Part shown: piece by piece, positions 7,881 to 19,101 of the stretch
How positions within the stretch are numbered: position 1 is the stretch's first letter
How the letters are laid out: the number at the start of each line of letters is the position of its first letter
Origin: Clostridium sp.
Lineage (GTDB): Bacteria; Bacillota; Clostridia; Lachnospirales; Lachnospiraceae
Direction of reading: 5' to 3'
DNA length: 64,000 bases
Assembly (NCBI GenBank): GCA_021770825.1
Contig: JAETQD010000014.1
Span: 50,321-114,320 of the forward strand
Notes under the pieces: generated by a model
What the model saw: the letters and a program-made list of their open reading frames with translations, nothing else
Told to the model about the DNA's origin: nothing
The model's database searches: none
Translations under genes and position numbers: made by a program

Positions 7881-9224
7881 TTGGAATTTCGTCTTATGAA
7901 ATGGTCCCCCACGCGGGTCCTTGTGGTGGGTTACTGCACCATAATTCTTATAGGAACTGTACTTCTGGCCCTTCCTTTTTCAGCCAGGGACGGAAGTATG
8001 ACACCCGTATCAGACGCCTTTTTTACGGCCACCTCGGCGGCCTGTGTGACAGGACTGGTCCGGTTTGATACCTTCACCCACTGGTCCTTGTTTGGCCAGA
8101 TCGTGATACTTCTTCTGATTCAGGTGGGCGGAATGGGATTTGTGACCATCGCCCTGTTCACGCATATTGTGTCAAAACAGAAAATAGGCCTTTCCTCGCG
8201 GGTTTTGATGCGGGAGGCTGTTTCTGCACCCCAGGTGGGCGGAATTGTCCGGATGACAAGGTTCATCCTCAAGGGAACGCTTTTGATTGAAGGACTGGGG
8301 GCGGCTGCCCTGGCGGTCCACTTTTGTCCAAGGATGGGAGCCTTAAAGGGAATATACTATGCCGTGTTTCATTCGGTTTCAGCCTTCTGCAATGCGGGCT
8401 TTGACCTGATGGGAGAGAAGGAGACGTTTTCTTCTCTTACATCTCTGGCTTCTGACTGGTATGTGAATCTGGTCATCATGCTGTTAATCGTTGTGGGCGG
8501 ACTGGGATTTTTTGTCTGGCAGGACCTTCTGGCTGAAAAATTCCGTTTTTCCAGGCTGAGGCTGCAGTCGAAGCTGGTGGTGTCAGCTACGGTGATTCTG
8601 GTTTTCGGCGGAGCTGCGGTTCTGTTCCTTTTGGAATGTTCGGGAAATGCATATGAAGGAATGGGAACCGGAGATAAGATTTTAGCCTCCCTGTTTCAGT
8701 CGGTGACCGTGAGGACCGCAGGGTTTAACACGGTGGACCTGGCGGCTCTCTCGGAGGGAAGTATTTTCTTCATGAGCTGCCTTATGCTGGTGGGCGGTTC
8801 CACCGGGTCCACGGCCGGAGGAATTAAAACCACCACTGCGGCTGTGCTGTTACTCAGCATTTTTACCACATTTAAGAGAAAAAAGAACGTGGAATGTTTT
8901 GGACGGCGCCTGGAGGATGATATTACCAGGACCGCATCCTGCATTTTTTCCATGTATCTGGGCCTTTTGATCGTGTCCACACTGATTATCTCAGCGGTGG
9001 AACAGCTTCCCGTTTTAACCGTTCTGTTTGAGACTGCCTCTGCGGTGGCGACGGTGGGACTGACCCTTGGAATTACGCCTGGGCTTTCCATGGTTTCCAA
9101 AATGATTCTGGCCTTTCTTATGATTTTTGGCCGTGCAGGTTCCCTGACCATGCTGCTGGCCTTTTCATCGGACAGAATGCCGGTGGCATCGAAAAAACCG
9201 CTGGAAAAGATTCAGCTTGGATAG
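7881..9224 (+). CDS. ktrB: KtrB/TrkH potassium uptake channel subunit
   Basis: This 447-residue membrane protein is built of four membrane-pore-membrane repeats. The four selectivity-filter glycines are visible: G58 (CVTGL), G173 (NAGFD), G281 (TAGFN) and G393 (TVGLT). The gating loop lies near residues 305-320 (GGSTGSTAGGIKT). The protein forms the ion-conducting part of a Na-linked or proton-linked K+ uptake system with KtrA. The start is a TTG at 7881, chosen because CAGGA lies 8 bases upstream; the first ATG (7896) lacks a usable ribosome site. ktrA follows after 15 bases. Confidence 0.92.
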   Translation: MEFRLMKWSPTRVLVVGYCTIILIGTVLLALPFSARDGSMTPVSDAFFTATSAACVTGLVRFDTFTHWSLFGQIVILLLIQVGGMGFVTIALFTHIVSKQKIGLSSRVLMREAVSAPQVGGIVRMTRFILKGTLLIEGLGAAALAVHFCPRMGALKGIYYAVFHSVSAFCNAGFDLMGEKETFSSLTSLASDWYVNLVIMLLIVVGGLGFFVWQDLLAEKFRFSRLRLQSKLVVSATVILVFGGAAVLFLLECSGNAYEGMGTGDKILASLFQSVTVRTAGFNTVDLAALSEGSIFFMSCLMLVGGSTGSTAGGIKTTTAAVLLLSIFTTFKRKKNVECFGRRLEDDITRTASCIFSMYLGLLIVSTLIISAVEQLPVLTVLFETASAVATVGLTLGITPGLSMVSKMILAFLMIFGRAGSLTMLLAFSSDRMPVASKKPLEKIQLG

Positions 9225-9239
9225 GAGAAGAGGAGATAG

Positions 9240-9890
9240 ATGATGAAATCCGTATTGATTATTGGACTGGGACGTTTCGGCCGCCATATGGCCATGAAGT
9301 TTGTGGAGCAGGGAAATGATGTGATGGCGGTGGAGTTAAACGAAGAACGGGCCGATGAGATGGCCCCGGTGATTCGGAACCTTCAGATTGGCGATGCCAC
9401 CAATGAAGATTTCCTGCGTTCTCTGGGTGTGGGAAATTTCGATATCTGTGTTGTGGGAGTGGGCGACAGCTTCCAGACCGCATTGGAAATTACGGTATTG
9501 CTGAAGGATTTGGGAGCACAGTATGTGGTGGCCCGGGCAACCAGGGATATTTATAAAAAGCTGCTTTTAAGAAACGGCGCCGACCATGTGGTGTATGCCG
9601 AGCGGGAGGTGGCGGAACGGCTGGCGGTCCGATACGGCACAGGAAGCAGCGTGTTCGATTACGTGGAATTGACGCCGGAGTATGGAATTTATGAAATCGG
9701 CCTTCCTGATGGATGGGAAGGACACAGTATCCTGGAAAAAGAAGTGCGTACCCGGCATCATGTAATCGTTCTGGCCATCAAGCGGGGACAGAGGCTGTTC
9801 CCAATGCCCCATCCGGACTATGTGTTCGCAGAAGGGGAGACGCTGATGGTCATGGGAAGCCACAAGGATATTAAAGAACTGGCAAAATAG
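9240..9890 (+). CDS. ktrA: KtrA/TrkA potassium uptake regulatory subunit (RCK domain)
   Basis: This 216-residue protein has an N-terminal Rossmann RCK_N domain with GLGRFG (residues 9-14), the acidic end of beta 2 (AVELNEERADE) and GDATNEDFLRSLG. The RCK_C domain runs from about residue 137 to the end. It binds nucleotides and gates the KtrB channel from the cytoplasm. Two adjacent ATGs (9240 and 9243) could both start it; GAGGAG lies just upstream. It forms an operon with ktrB, and the next gene begins 12 bases after its stop. Confidence 0.92.
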   Translation: MMKSVLIIGLGRFGRHMAMKFVEQGNDVMAVELNEERADEMAPVIRNLQIGDATNEDFLRSLGVGNFDICVVGVGDSFQTALEITVLLKDLGAQYVVARATRDIYKKLLLRNGADHVVYAEREVAERLAVRYGTGSSVFDYVELTPEYGIYEIGLPDGWEGHSILEKEVRTRHHVIVLAIKRGQRLFPMPHPDYVFAEGETLMVMGSHKDIKELAK

Positions 9891-9902
9891 CGGGGAGAGA
9901 CC

Positions 9903-10703
9903 ATGGAAGACTTGAGAAAAAAACTGCTGGCGGACACGGAGCTGTTTGTTCTGGATATGGACGGAACTTTTTATCTGGGAGATACGATTCTCCCGGGGGC
10001 TCTGGAGTTTGTGAGACAGGTGGAACGAATGGGAAAGCGGTATCTGTTTTTTACCAATAACTCTTCCAAATCCCCGAAATTATACATGGAAAAGCTGGCC
10101 CGGATGGACTGTCCGATTGAGAGGAGCCAGATCATGACCTCCGGGGATGTGATGATTGAGTATCTGAAAGCGAACCGGCCGGGAAAACGCGTGTATCTGG
10201 TGGGTACTCCGGCGCTTGAGGAAACCTTTCTGGAGGGAGGAATTCCTCTGGTGAAGGAACATCCGGATGCGGTGGTCATCGGCTTTGATCTGACTCTCAC
10301 CTATGAAAAGCTGGAGCGGGCCTGTACTTTTATAAGAAACGGAGCAGAATTTCTGGCCACCCACCTGGACATCAACTGCCCCACGGAAAACGGATTTATT
10401 CCGGACTGCGGAGCCATGTGCGCTGCCATAGCCCTTTCCACAGGAAAGCAGCCCAAATATGTGGGAAAACCGTTTGCGGAGACCGTGGATATGGTGCTTA
10501 GGGTGACGGGAGCGCCGCGGGAAAAAACAGCGTTTGTGGGAGATCGGATTTACACGGATGTGGCCACGGGCGTTAAGAACGGGGCAAAGGGAATCCTGGT
10601 ACTTACAGGGGAGACAAAGTGTTCCGATCTCGAAAACTCCAACGTGAAGCCCGATGGGGTTTTTGAATCCCTGGGTGAGATGGGGGAGCTTCTGAAACAA
10701 TAA
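9903..10703 (+). CDS. HAD-superfamily (NagD/HAD-IIA) phosphatase
   Basis: This 266-residue protein shows the HAD motifs. Motif I is LDMDGTFYLGD, with nucleophile D18 and acid/base D20. Motif II is FFTNNSSKSP. A conserved lysine lies in the GKPFAETVDMVLR region, and motif IV is FVGDRIYTDVATGVKNG. The C2 cap between motifs II and III places it in HAD class IIA, whose members dephosphorylate sugar phosphates, nucleotides or 4-nitrophenyl phosphate. The true substrate is unknown. It is the last gene of the ktrBA unit, and a strong terminator follows 11 bases after the stop. Confidence 0.88.
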   Translation: MEDLRKKLLADTELFVLDMDGTFYLGDTILPGALEFVRQVERMGKRYLFFTNNSSKSPKLYMEKLARMDCPIERSQIMTSGDVMIEYLKANRPGKRVYLVGTPALEETFLEGGIPLVKEHPDAVVIGFDLTLTYEKLERACTFIRNGAEFLATHLDINCPTENGFIPDCGAMCAAIALSTGKQPKYVGKPFAETVDMVLRVTGAPREKTAFVGDRIYTDVATGVKNGAKGILVLTGETKCSDLENSNVKPDGVFESLGEMGELLKQ

Positions 10704-10714
10704 AAAACAACATG

Positions 10715-10752
10715 AAAAAAGCTCCTGCCTGGCATAGCGGGAGCTTTTTTCC
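10715..10752. terminator. Bidirectional intrinsic terminator after the NagD-like gene
   Basis: AAAAAAGCTCC (10715-10725) pairs with GGAGCTTTTTT (10740-10750), so there is a T tail in either direction. Confidence 0.9.
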
Positions 10753-11008
10753 ACAAAATACTAAAAAGGGGGATGTAAGAGTTACTACATGATAGTCTAT
10801 ATGTAAATCCAAACCCGTTGGGGATGGAAGAGTTGTTTGGCGAGCCCGACTGCCTTTGCGCGCTGGTTGCTGCCGGCCTCTTGTTTTTTTATTATGCCTA
10901 AAGTATACTGGATAAATGTGTCTGAAGTGTGGAGAATCTATAAAAGGAAAATAAAAAAATCAAGGGGAAATCCTACGAAAAATAAAGAGTTTTTTAATAA
11001 TTTTTTTC
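10753..11008. other. Intergenic stretch without a convincing gene
   Basis: Short open frames exist on both strands here but none has a ribosome site or recognisable protein character. The segment around 10815-10885 is more GC-rich than its flanks and could be a decayed gene end. The rest is A/T-rich. Only the promoter at its right end is supported. Confidence 0.5.
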
Positions 11009-11037
11009 TTGTACAGGCCTTTGCCGGATGGTATAAT
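11009..11037 (+). promoter_or_regulatory. Promoter of the lipoprotein gene
   Basis: TTGTAC (11009-11014), a 17-bp spacer and TATAAT (11032-11037), 41 bp before the start codon. Confidence 0.8.
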
Positions 11038-11077
11038 ATAGCCTGTTGCAGGATGTGAAAATCCGGTTATTATAAAG

Positions 11078-11668
11078 ATGAGTGTAGTGAAAATGAAGAA
11101 GAAAATCTTACTGATTCTGACCGTATGTGCAATGGCTTTTATGGCTGCAGCCTGCGGTTCAAAAGATACTGTAAATGAGACCACAACGGCAGCAGCGGAG
11201 GCAGAAACAGAAAAAAAGCAGCCCCCCACAAAGCCTGATCTTTCTGCAGTGGACCCGAAGGAAGCTCTGGGGCCGGGGGCCTTTGAGGAGGAAGAGGAGC
11301 AGGAGAGCCTGGTGAATATGGAAAACCAGAACCTTTCTGATCTGGAGAAGTCTGAATATAAGGAATTTGCAAAACAGGTGGTTGATGCGGTTGTGTCAAA
11401 GAATATGGAAGCCCTGGCCGACCTGATGCACTACCCGGTCTATGTGGCTGCCGTGGAGGAAAATGGCGGAATGGTTGACGATAAGGAAGCTTTTCTGGCC
11501 CAGGATCCGGATGTGATTTTCAGCGAGGAGCTGATCGCTGCCATGGAAAAAGTGGATGTTGAGGCGCTTGAGCCTGTGATGGCAGGAGTGGTAATCGGTG
11601 AGGAGACTCCCAATGTGATTGTGAACTCCATGGACGGAGAGCTTGGCGTGATGGGAATTAACTATTAA
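11078..11668 (+). CDS. Predicted lipoprotein with an NTF2-like C-terminal region
   Basis: The N-terminus has positive charges, a hydrophobic core (ILLILTVCAMAFM) and a lipobox ending AAAC, so lipidation would fall on Cys26. A low-complexity Thr/Ala/Glu-rich linker (residues 30-85) follows. The C-terminal ~100 residues (EYKEFAKQVVDAV... to GELGVMGINY) resemble the SnoaL/NTF2-like fold seen in many secreted clostridial lipoproteins. The role is unknown, probably extracytoplasmic. The ATG at 11093 (MKKKILL) is a plausible alternative start; neither has a strong ribosome site. It is monocistronic between its own promoter and terminator. Confidence 0.75.
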   Translation: MSVVKMKKKILLILTVCAMAFMAAACGSKDTVNETTTAAAEAETEKKQPPTKPDLSAVDPKEALGPGAFEEEEEQESLVNMENQNLSDLEKSEYKEFAKQVVDAVVSKNMEALADLMHYPVYVAAVEENGGMVDDKEAFLAQDPDVIFSEELIAAMEKVDVEALEPVMAGVVIGEETPNVIVNSMDGELGVMGINY

Positions 11669-11685
11669 GTGAATGGAGTAGGTGG

Positions 11686-11729
11686 AAAGGGCCGCTGTCA
11701 GAGAATACATGACAGCGGCCCTTTTATTT
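11686..11729. terminator. Terminator after the lipoprotein gene
   Basis: A perfect 15-bp stem, AAAGGGCCGCTGTCA (11686-11700) with TGACAGCGGCCCTTT (11710-11724), then TATTT. The A-rich 5' side makes it usable in both directions. Confidence 0.88.
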
Positions 11730-11792
11730 AAAAGTTCAAAAATTTTTTAGAAAAATTCCCAGAAAATTAATATGGGAAAAGGCGCTTAGAAA

Positions 11793-11821
11793 TGGACAAA
11801 AATGTAAATATTTAGTATAAT
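11793..11821 (+). promoter_or_regulatory. Promoter of the ATP synthase operon
   Basis: TGGACA (11793-11798), a 17-bp spacer and TATAAT (11816-11821), 36 bp before the first gene. No other promoter of this quality was seen before atpB. Confidence 0.8.
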
Positions 11822-11857
11822 GAATTCAAATTTGTTTTTTGCGAGAGGGAGAAAAAA

Positions 11858-12169
11858 TTGCGGCGGAAGAAAAGTGGATTTGAAAATCTGGTGCTGATTT
11901 CCCAGCTTGGACTGAATGTGGTGACTGCCGTATTTTTATGTGTGGCAGCGGGGATTTTCCTGGACCACAAATTTGGAACCAGCCTGGTTCTCCCCTTCCT
12001 GATTCTCGGCATCCTGTCCGGCGGTTTAAGCGCCTATAAGACGGCAAAGAACATCATAGACAGGGAAAAGGCTGAGAATGAAAAGGAACAGAAGCAGCAG
12101 ATTGAAAACTGGGAAAAACGCTATGGAACCGGAGACGGAAAAGGCAGAAACAAGCGGAAGGGATGGTGA
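11858..12169 (+). CDS. AtpZ/AtpI-family small membrane protein
   Basis: This 103-residue protein has two hydrophobic helices (LVLISQLGLNVVTAVFLCVA and SLVLPFLILGILSGGLSAY) joined by a DHKFG loop, then a charged tail rich in Lys, Glu and Gln. That is the layout of AtpZ/AtpI proteins found ahead of F-ATPase operons, thought to help assemble the c-ring or act in cation handling. The start is TTG at 11858, with GAGAGGGAGA upstream; no ATG is available nearby. The stop overlaps the next gene's first ATG (ATGGTGA), suggesting coupled translation. Confidence 0.8.
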   Translation: MRRKKSGFENLVLISQLGLNVVTAVFLCVAAGIFLDHKFGTSLVLPFLILGILSGGLSAYKTAKNIIDREKAENEKEQKQQIENWEKRYGTGDGKGRNKRKGW

Positions 12170-12576
12170 CCGGAATGAGTGAAGAAACAAAACGGCAGGT
12201 CATCGAAATGTCCGTGGGAATTGTGGTCCATAATCTGGTGATTTTTCTCATATGCCTGATCTGGTTTCGGTCTCTCCAAAATCTTCTGGGAGTTTTGATC
12301 GGCATGGCGGCAGCAATTCTTTCCCTGTGCAGTATGGCCCATTCCACGGAGCTTTGCGTGGAGGCCGCCGATGAAGACTACGCCAAACGGAAAATGACTG
12401 TCCATGCCATATGCCGGAGCCTTTCGGTTTTTGCTGTGATGGCACTTTTATGGAAATTTACAGAAATTAATCTTTTTACCGTGGTTCTGGGAATACTGGG
12501 ACTTAAGACGGGAGCTTACCTGTATCCCGCCGTACACAAATTCATGGACCATAAGGCCGAAAATCACAGGGCCTGA
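12163..12576 (+). CDS. atpI: ATP synthase subunit I (AtpI-like)
   Basis: About 137 residues with four predicted membrane helices and short loops, matching the small subunit I proteins encoded between AtpZ and subunit a in clostridial F-ATPase operons. They are thought to guide c-ring assembly and are not part of the final enzyme. Start choice is open: ATG at 12163 overlaps the previous stop, while ATG at 12175 (MSEETKRQ) has GGAAGGG at a long distance. Sequence conservation in this family is low, so the call rests mostly on position, size and topology. Confidence 0.72.
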   Translation: MVTGMSEETKRQVIEMSVGIVVHNLVIFLICLIWFRSLQNLLGVLIGMAAAILSLCSMAHSTELCVEAADEDYAKRKMTVHAICRSLSVFAVMALLWKFTEINLFTVVLGILGLKTGAYLYPAVHKFMDHKAENHRA

Positions 12577-12621
12577 ATGGGATAAATGCTTTAAGGATAC
12601 TGAAAGAAAGGAGGAAAAACA

Positions 12622-13314
12622 ATGGGTGGTGGCAGTGAAGCGGATTTTATGATACACGGAGTCGTGAAATACACTCTGTTCGGCCAGGAGCTATGGCTCA
12701 CAACAACCACAGTGGGAATGACAATTATCACAATTGTTCTGCTGATTCTGGCCTTTGCCGCGAATCGTACCATGAAAAAAGCAACGGATGTACCGGGTAC
12801 CTTCCAGAATATCATTGAATTGGGGATGGAAATGCTGGAAAGTATGACCACGGGAATCCTGGGGAAGGAAGCCAGGCGCTTTGCCAATTATATTGGTACA
12901 ATTTTTCTGTTCATCCTGTTCTGCAACCTGAGCGGTCTGGTGGGGCTTAGAACCGTGACGGCGGATTTTGGCGTGACGTTCCTTTTGGGACTTGTCACAT
13001 TTGCCATCGTGCAGTATCAGGGAATCAAGAATCATGGAGTCGGACACTTCACAGGGTTATTTAAACCCCTTCCGGTTCTGTTCCCGATCAACCTGATCGG
13101 TGAATTTGCAAACCCGATTTCCATATCACTCCGTCTGTTTGCAAATATGCTTTCGGGCGTGATCATTCTGGGACTCTGGTATGGGATGCTGCCGATTTTC
13201 GCAAAAATCGGTATTCCGGCAGCGCTTCATGTGTACTGTGACTTGTTTTCAGGATGTATCCAGACATATGTATTCTGTATGCTCACTATGGTATACGTCA
13301 ATGATAAACTTTAA
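12622..13314 (+). CDS. atpB: F-type ATP synthase subunit a
   Basis: This 230-residue membrane protein has the essential arginine (R171) in the conserved helix ISISLRLFANMLSG, and GEFANPIS just before it. The protein forms the half-channels that carry ions to and from the c-ring, here probably Na+ given the subunit c sequence. AAAGGAGG precedes the ATG at 12622. It is shorter than E. coli subunit a, as is common in Firmicutes. The operon continues with atpE after a 60-bp gap. Confidence 0.95.
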   Translation: MGGGSEADFMIHGVVKYTLFGQELWLTTTTVGMTIITIVLLILAFAANRTMKKATDVPGTFQNIIELGMEMLESMTTGILGKEARRFANYIGTIFLFILFCNLSGLVGLRTVTADFGVTFLLGLVTFAIVQYQGIKNHGVGHFTGLFKPLPVLFPINLIGEFANPISISLRLFANMLSGVIILGLWYGMLPIFAKIGIPAALHVYCDLFSGCIQTYVFCMLTMVYVNDKL

Positions 13315-13629
<315 letters not shown>

Positions 13630-13679
13630 TTCAGACGGTTTTTAACCGGACATAAACGAAAAGGAGGCGAGACTTAACC

Positions 13680-14195
13680 TTGGAACGGTTAATAAATTTT
13701 GACCCTCAATGGATAAATGATGTCGTTATCACAGGCGTCAATATTTTCATTCTGTTCTTTGCCATGTCTTATCTTCTGTTTGACCCGGCCAGGGCATTCC
13801 TGGAGAAGAGGAGGCAGAAGATTGCCAATGACCTGGAAACCGCAAAGACCAGCAAAGAAGACGCCGTTGCTTTAAAGGCAGAATACGAAGACAAACTGAA
13901 AGCCATCAATAAAGAAGCAGAGCAGATTATGGACGAGGCCAGAAAGAAGGCAAAGAAGCAGGAAGCGGAAATTCTTGCGGAGGCCAGAGAAGAGGCTGCA
14001 AGAATCCTTGAAAGAGCAAACAGAGAAATTGATCTGGAGAGGAAAAAGGCTCTGGAGGATGTGAAGACAGAGATTGTCTCCATCGCAGCCATGATGGCAG
14101 GAAAGGCCGTTGCCGCTTCTATGGATGCCGGGCTTCAGGATTCCCTGATTGAGGAGACCTTAAAAGAAATGGGTGAGAGCACATGGCAAAGCTAG
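13680..14195 (+). CDS. atpF: F-type ATP synthase subunit b
   Basis: A single N-terminal membrane helix (DVVITGVNIFILFFAMSYLLF) is followed by a long, highly charged helical stalk rich in Ala, Glu and Lys (residues ~35-150), as expected of the peripheral stator. The total is 171 residues. The start appears to be TTG at 13680, with AAGGAGG about 12 bases upstream; no ATG fits the conserved N-terminus. The last 13 bases overlap atpH, so translation of the two stator subunits is probably coupled. Confidence 0.93.
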   Translation: MERLINFDPQWINDVVITGVNIFILFFAMSYLLFDPARAFLEKRRQKIANDLETAKTSKEDAVALKAEYEDKLKAINKEAEQIMDEARKKAKKQEAEILAEAREEAARILERANREIDLERKKALEDVKTEIVSIAAMMAGKAVAASMDAGLQDSLIEETLKEMGESTWQS

Positions 14196-14731
14196 TGTCA
14201 AAGGTTTACGGAGACGCGCTGTTTGAGGAAGCCATGGAAAAAAATGTGCTGGACGCATGGTACGAAGAGGTACTGTCTCTCAAAACCATTTTCATGGAAA
14301 ATTCCGATCTTGTGCAGCTCTTAAACCATCCGCAGATCGTGAAGGAGGAAAAGACGAACTTCGTGGAAACGGTCTTTTCCGGAAAGCTTTCCGACGGTCT
14401 GCTGGGATTTTTGGTAATTGTAATCGAAAAAGGCCGTCAGAACGATATCCTTTCTATTTGTGAGTATTTCATAGACAGGGTAAAGGAATATAAGAAAATC
14501 GGCGTGGTGAAGGTCACCAGTGCCGTCCGGCTTTCAAAAGAACAGAAAAAGCGTGTGGAACAGAGACTTCTCGAAACCACATCCTTTGTCAGCCTGGAAA
14601 TGTCCTATGCCGTGGATGAGGCGCTCCTTGGAGGCCTTGTGATCCGCATTGGAGACCGGGTTGTGGACAGCAGTATCCGGACGCAGCTTGAGGAGATGAA
14701 ACGTGATCTGATGAAGCTCCAGCTCGCATAA
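14183..14731 (+). CDS. atpH: F-type ATP synthase subunit delta
   Basis: This 182-residue soluble stator protein joins the b-dimer to the top of the alpha/beta hexamer. The N-terminal helical domain begins LVSKVYGDALFEEA. The C-terminal part contains the family strand-turn GGLVIRIGDRVVDSSIRTQLEEM. The start ATG lies inside the end of atpF. Length and motifs are normal. Confidence 0.93.
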   Translation: MAKLVSKVYGDALFEEAMEKNVLDAWYEEVLSLKTIFMENSDLVQLLNHPQIVKEEKTNFVETVFSGKLSDGLLGFLVIVIEKGRQNDILSICEYFIDRVKEYKKIGVVKVTSAVRLSKEQKKRVEQRLLETTSFVSLEMSYAVDEALLGGLVIRIGDRVVDSSIRTQLEEMKRDLMKLQLA

Positions 14732-14741
14732 GGAAACTTAA

Positions 14742-16277
<1,536 letters not shown>

Positions 16278-16292
16278 GGCAGGTGATGAATC

Positions 16293-17177
16293 ATGGCAAC
16301 CATGAGAGATATTAAACGCAGGAAAGCCAGTATTGAAAGTACCGAGCAGATTACCAAAGCCATGAAACTTGTTGCCACTGTCAAGCTTCAGAAGTCCAGA
16401 ACCAGAGCAGAAAATTCCAGACTGTACTTTAACATGATGTACCGGACCATTCAGGAGATGTTAAAAAAATCCAGCGGGATTGAGCATAAATACCTGAAGG
16501 CGGGAGATTCTCCTAAAAAGGCCGTTGTGGTGATTTCCAGTAACCGCGGCCTGGCCGGAGGATATAATGCCAACATGGTACGTCTTGTGACCGGAAGCGG
16601 AATTTCCCCAGAGGATGCAAAGATCTTTGCAGTGGGAAAGAAAGGCCGGGACGGATTATCCAGAAAAGGATATGAGATCACAAAGGATTATTCCGAGGTG
16701 ATCAACGAGCCTTTATATTCCGATGCCATGCAGATCACCAAAGAGCTGTTACAGCTGTTTGAGGAGAATGAGATCGGGGAAATTTATCTGGCCTATACGG
16801 CATTCAAGAATACCGTAAGCCAGGTTCCCACCTTCATGAAGCTCCTTCCTGTGGATTTGAACGCAGCAGGCTTAAAGGACGGCGGGGAAGAGGCAGAGGG
16901 CTTGAAGCCTGATCTTCTCCTTATGAATTATGAGCCGGATGAAAGCGAAGTTCTGGATGCAATCATCCCCAAATATCTGAGCAGTCTGATTTATGGGGCA
17001 TTCCTTGAGGCAGTGGCCAGTGAAAACGGCGCAAGAATGACAGCCATGGATTCGGCCACCAACAACGCCGAGGAAATGATTGCAAAGCTGTCCCTGCAGT
17101 ACAACCGTGCAAGACAGGGCTCCATTACCCAGGAGCTGACGGAGATCATTGCAGGTGCCAATGCGATTGAAGGATAG
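16293..17177 (+). CDS. atpG: F-type ATP synthase subunit gamma
   Basis: This 294-residue central rotor shaft has the N-terminal coiled-coil helix starting MRDIKRRKASIESTEQITKAM. The conserved SSNRGLAGGYN Rossmann-like segment and the C-terminal helix MDSATNNAEEMIAKLSLQYNRARQ with ITQELTEI complete the usual family architecture. It starts 16 bases after atpA. Confidence 0.96.
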   Translation: MATMRDIKRRKASIESTEQITKAMKLVATVKLQKSRTRAENSRLYFNMMYRTIQEMLKKSSGIEHKYLKAGDSPKKAVVVISSNRGLAGGYNANMVRLVTGSGISPEDAKIFAVGKKGRDGLSRKGYEITKDYSEVINEPLYSDAMQITKELLQLFEENEIGEIYLAYTAFKNTVSQVPTFMKLLPVDLNAAGLKDGGEEAEGLKPDLLLMNYEPDESEVLDAIIPKYLSSLIYGAFLEAVASENGARMTAMDSATNNAEEMIAKLSLQYNRARQGSITQELTEIIAGANAIEG

Positions 17178-17216
17178 TTCGCGTTTCCCGTCCGGGCGGC
17201 GGGAAAACAACTTTGA

Positions 17217-18629
<1,413 letters not shown>

Positions 18630-18640
18630 GGGGTGAGGAC

Positions 18641-19045
18641 ATGGCGGAAACGATGAAGCTTCAGGTGATTACACCTGATAAAGAGTTTTTCCAGGGAGAC
18701 GTGTCCATGGTGGAGTTAAATACTGCCGATGGACAGATGGGTATTTATCCCCAGCATATTCCGCTGACTGTGGCGGTGGCTCCAGGGGTTCTTCAGATTC
18801 ATGGAGCAGAGGGCCTTAGAAAAGCGGCCCTGCTTTCGGGATTTATCCAGATTCTTCCGGAGAAAATGACAATTCTGGCAGAGGCCTGCGAATGGCCGGA
18901 GGACATTGACGGCGCAAGGGCCAACGAGGCGAGAATCCGTGCGGAACGCCGCCTCACTGAGGGCAGTGATGAAACCGATATTGCCCGCGCGGAGGCAGCA
19001 CTCCAGAGGGCTCTGGTGCGGCTGTCACTGACAGAAGAAAAATAA
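18641..19045 (+). CDS. atpC: F-type ATP synthase subunit epsilon
   Basis: 134 residues: the N-terminal beta-sandwich (MKLQVITPDKEFFQGDV..., LTVAVAPGVLQI) and two C-terminal helices (ANEARIRAERRL, ARAEAALQRALVRL). In this family the helices can move to inhibit ATP hydrolysis. It is the last gene of the operon, with a strong terminator right after. Confidence 0.94.
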   Translation: MAETMKLQVITPDKEFFQGDVSMVELNTADGQMGIYPQHIPLTVAVAPGVLQIHGAEGLRKAALLSGFIQILPEKMTILAEACEWPEDIDGARANEARIRAERRLTEGSDETDIARAEAALQRALVRLSLTEEK

Positions 19046-19050
19046 AAGAG

Positions 19051-19101
19051 AAAGCGGACAGGACCGGATGATGATTGTTCCGGGAGCCTGTCCGCTTTTT
19101 T
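19051..19101. terminator. Bidirectional terminator between atpC and uraA
   Basis: AAAGCGGACAGG (19051-19062) pairs with CCTGTCCGCTTT (19087-19098), followed by TTT. An A tract is on the other side. It serves both converging units, and the uraA stop codon overlaps its right foot. Confidence 0.88.

Noticed and set aside
10837..11058. Short plus-strand open frame of 73 codons
   Set aside because: No ribosome site, overlaps the lipoprotein promoter, and low-complexity Lys/Asn-rich sequence reflects A/T-rich DNA.
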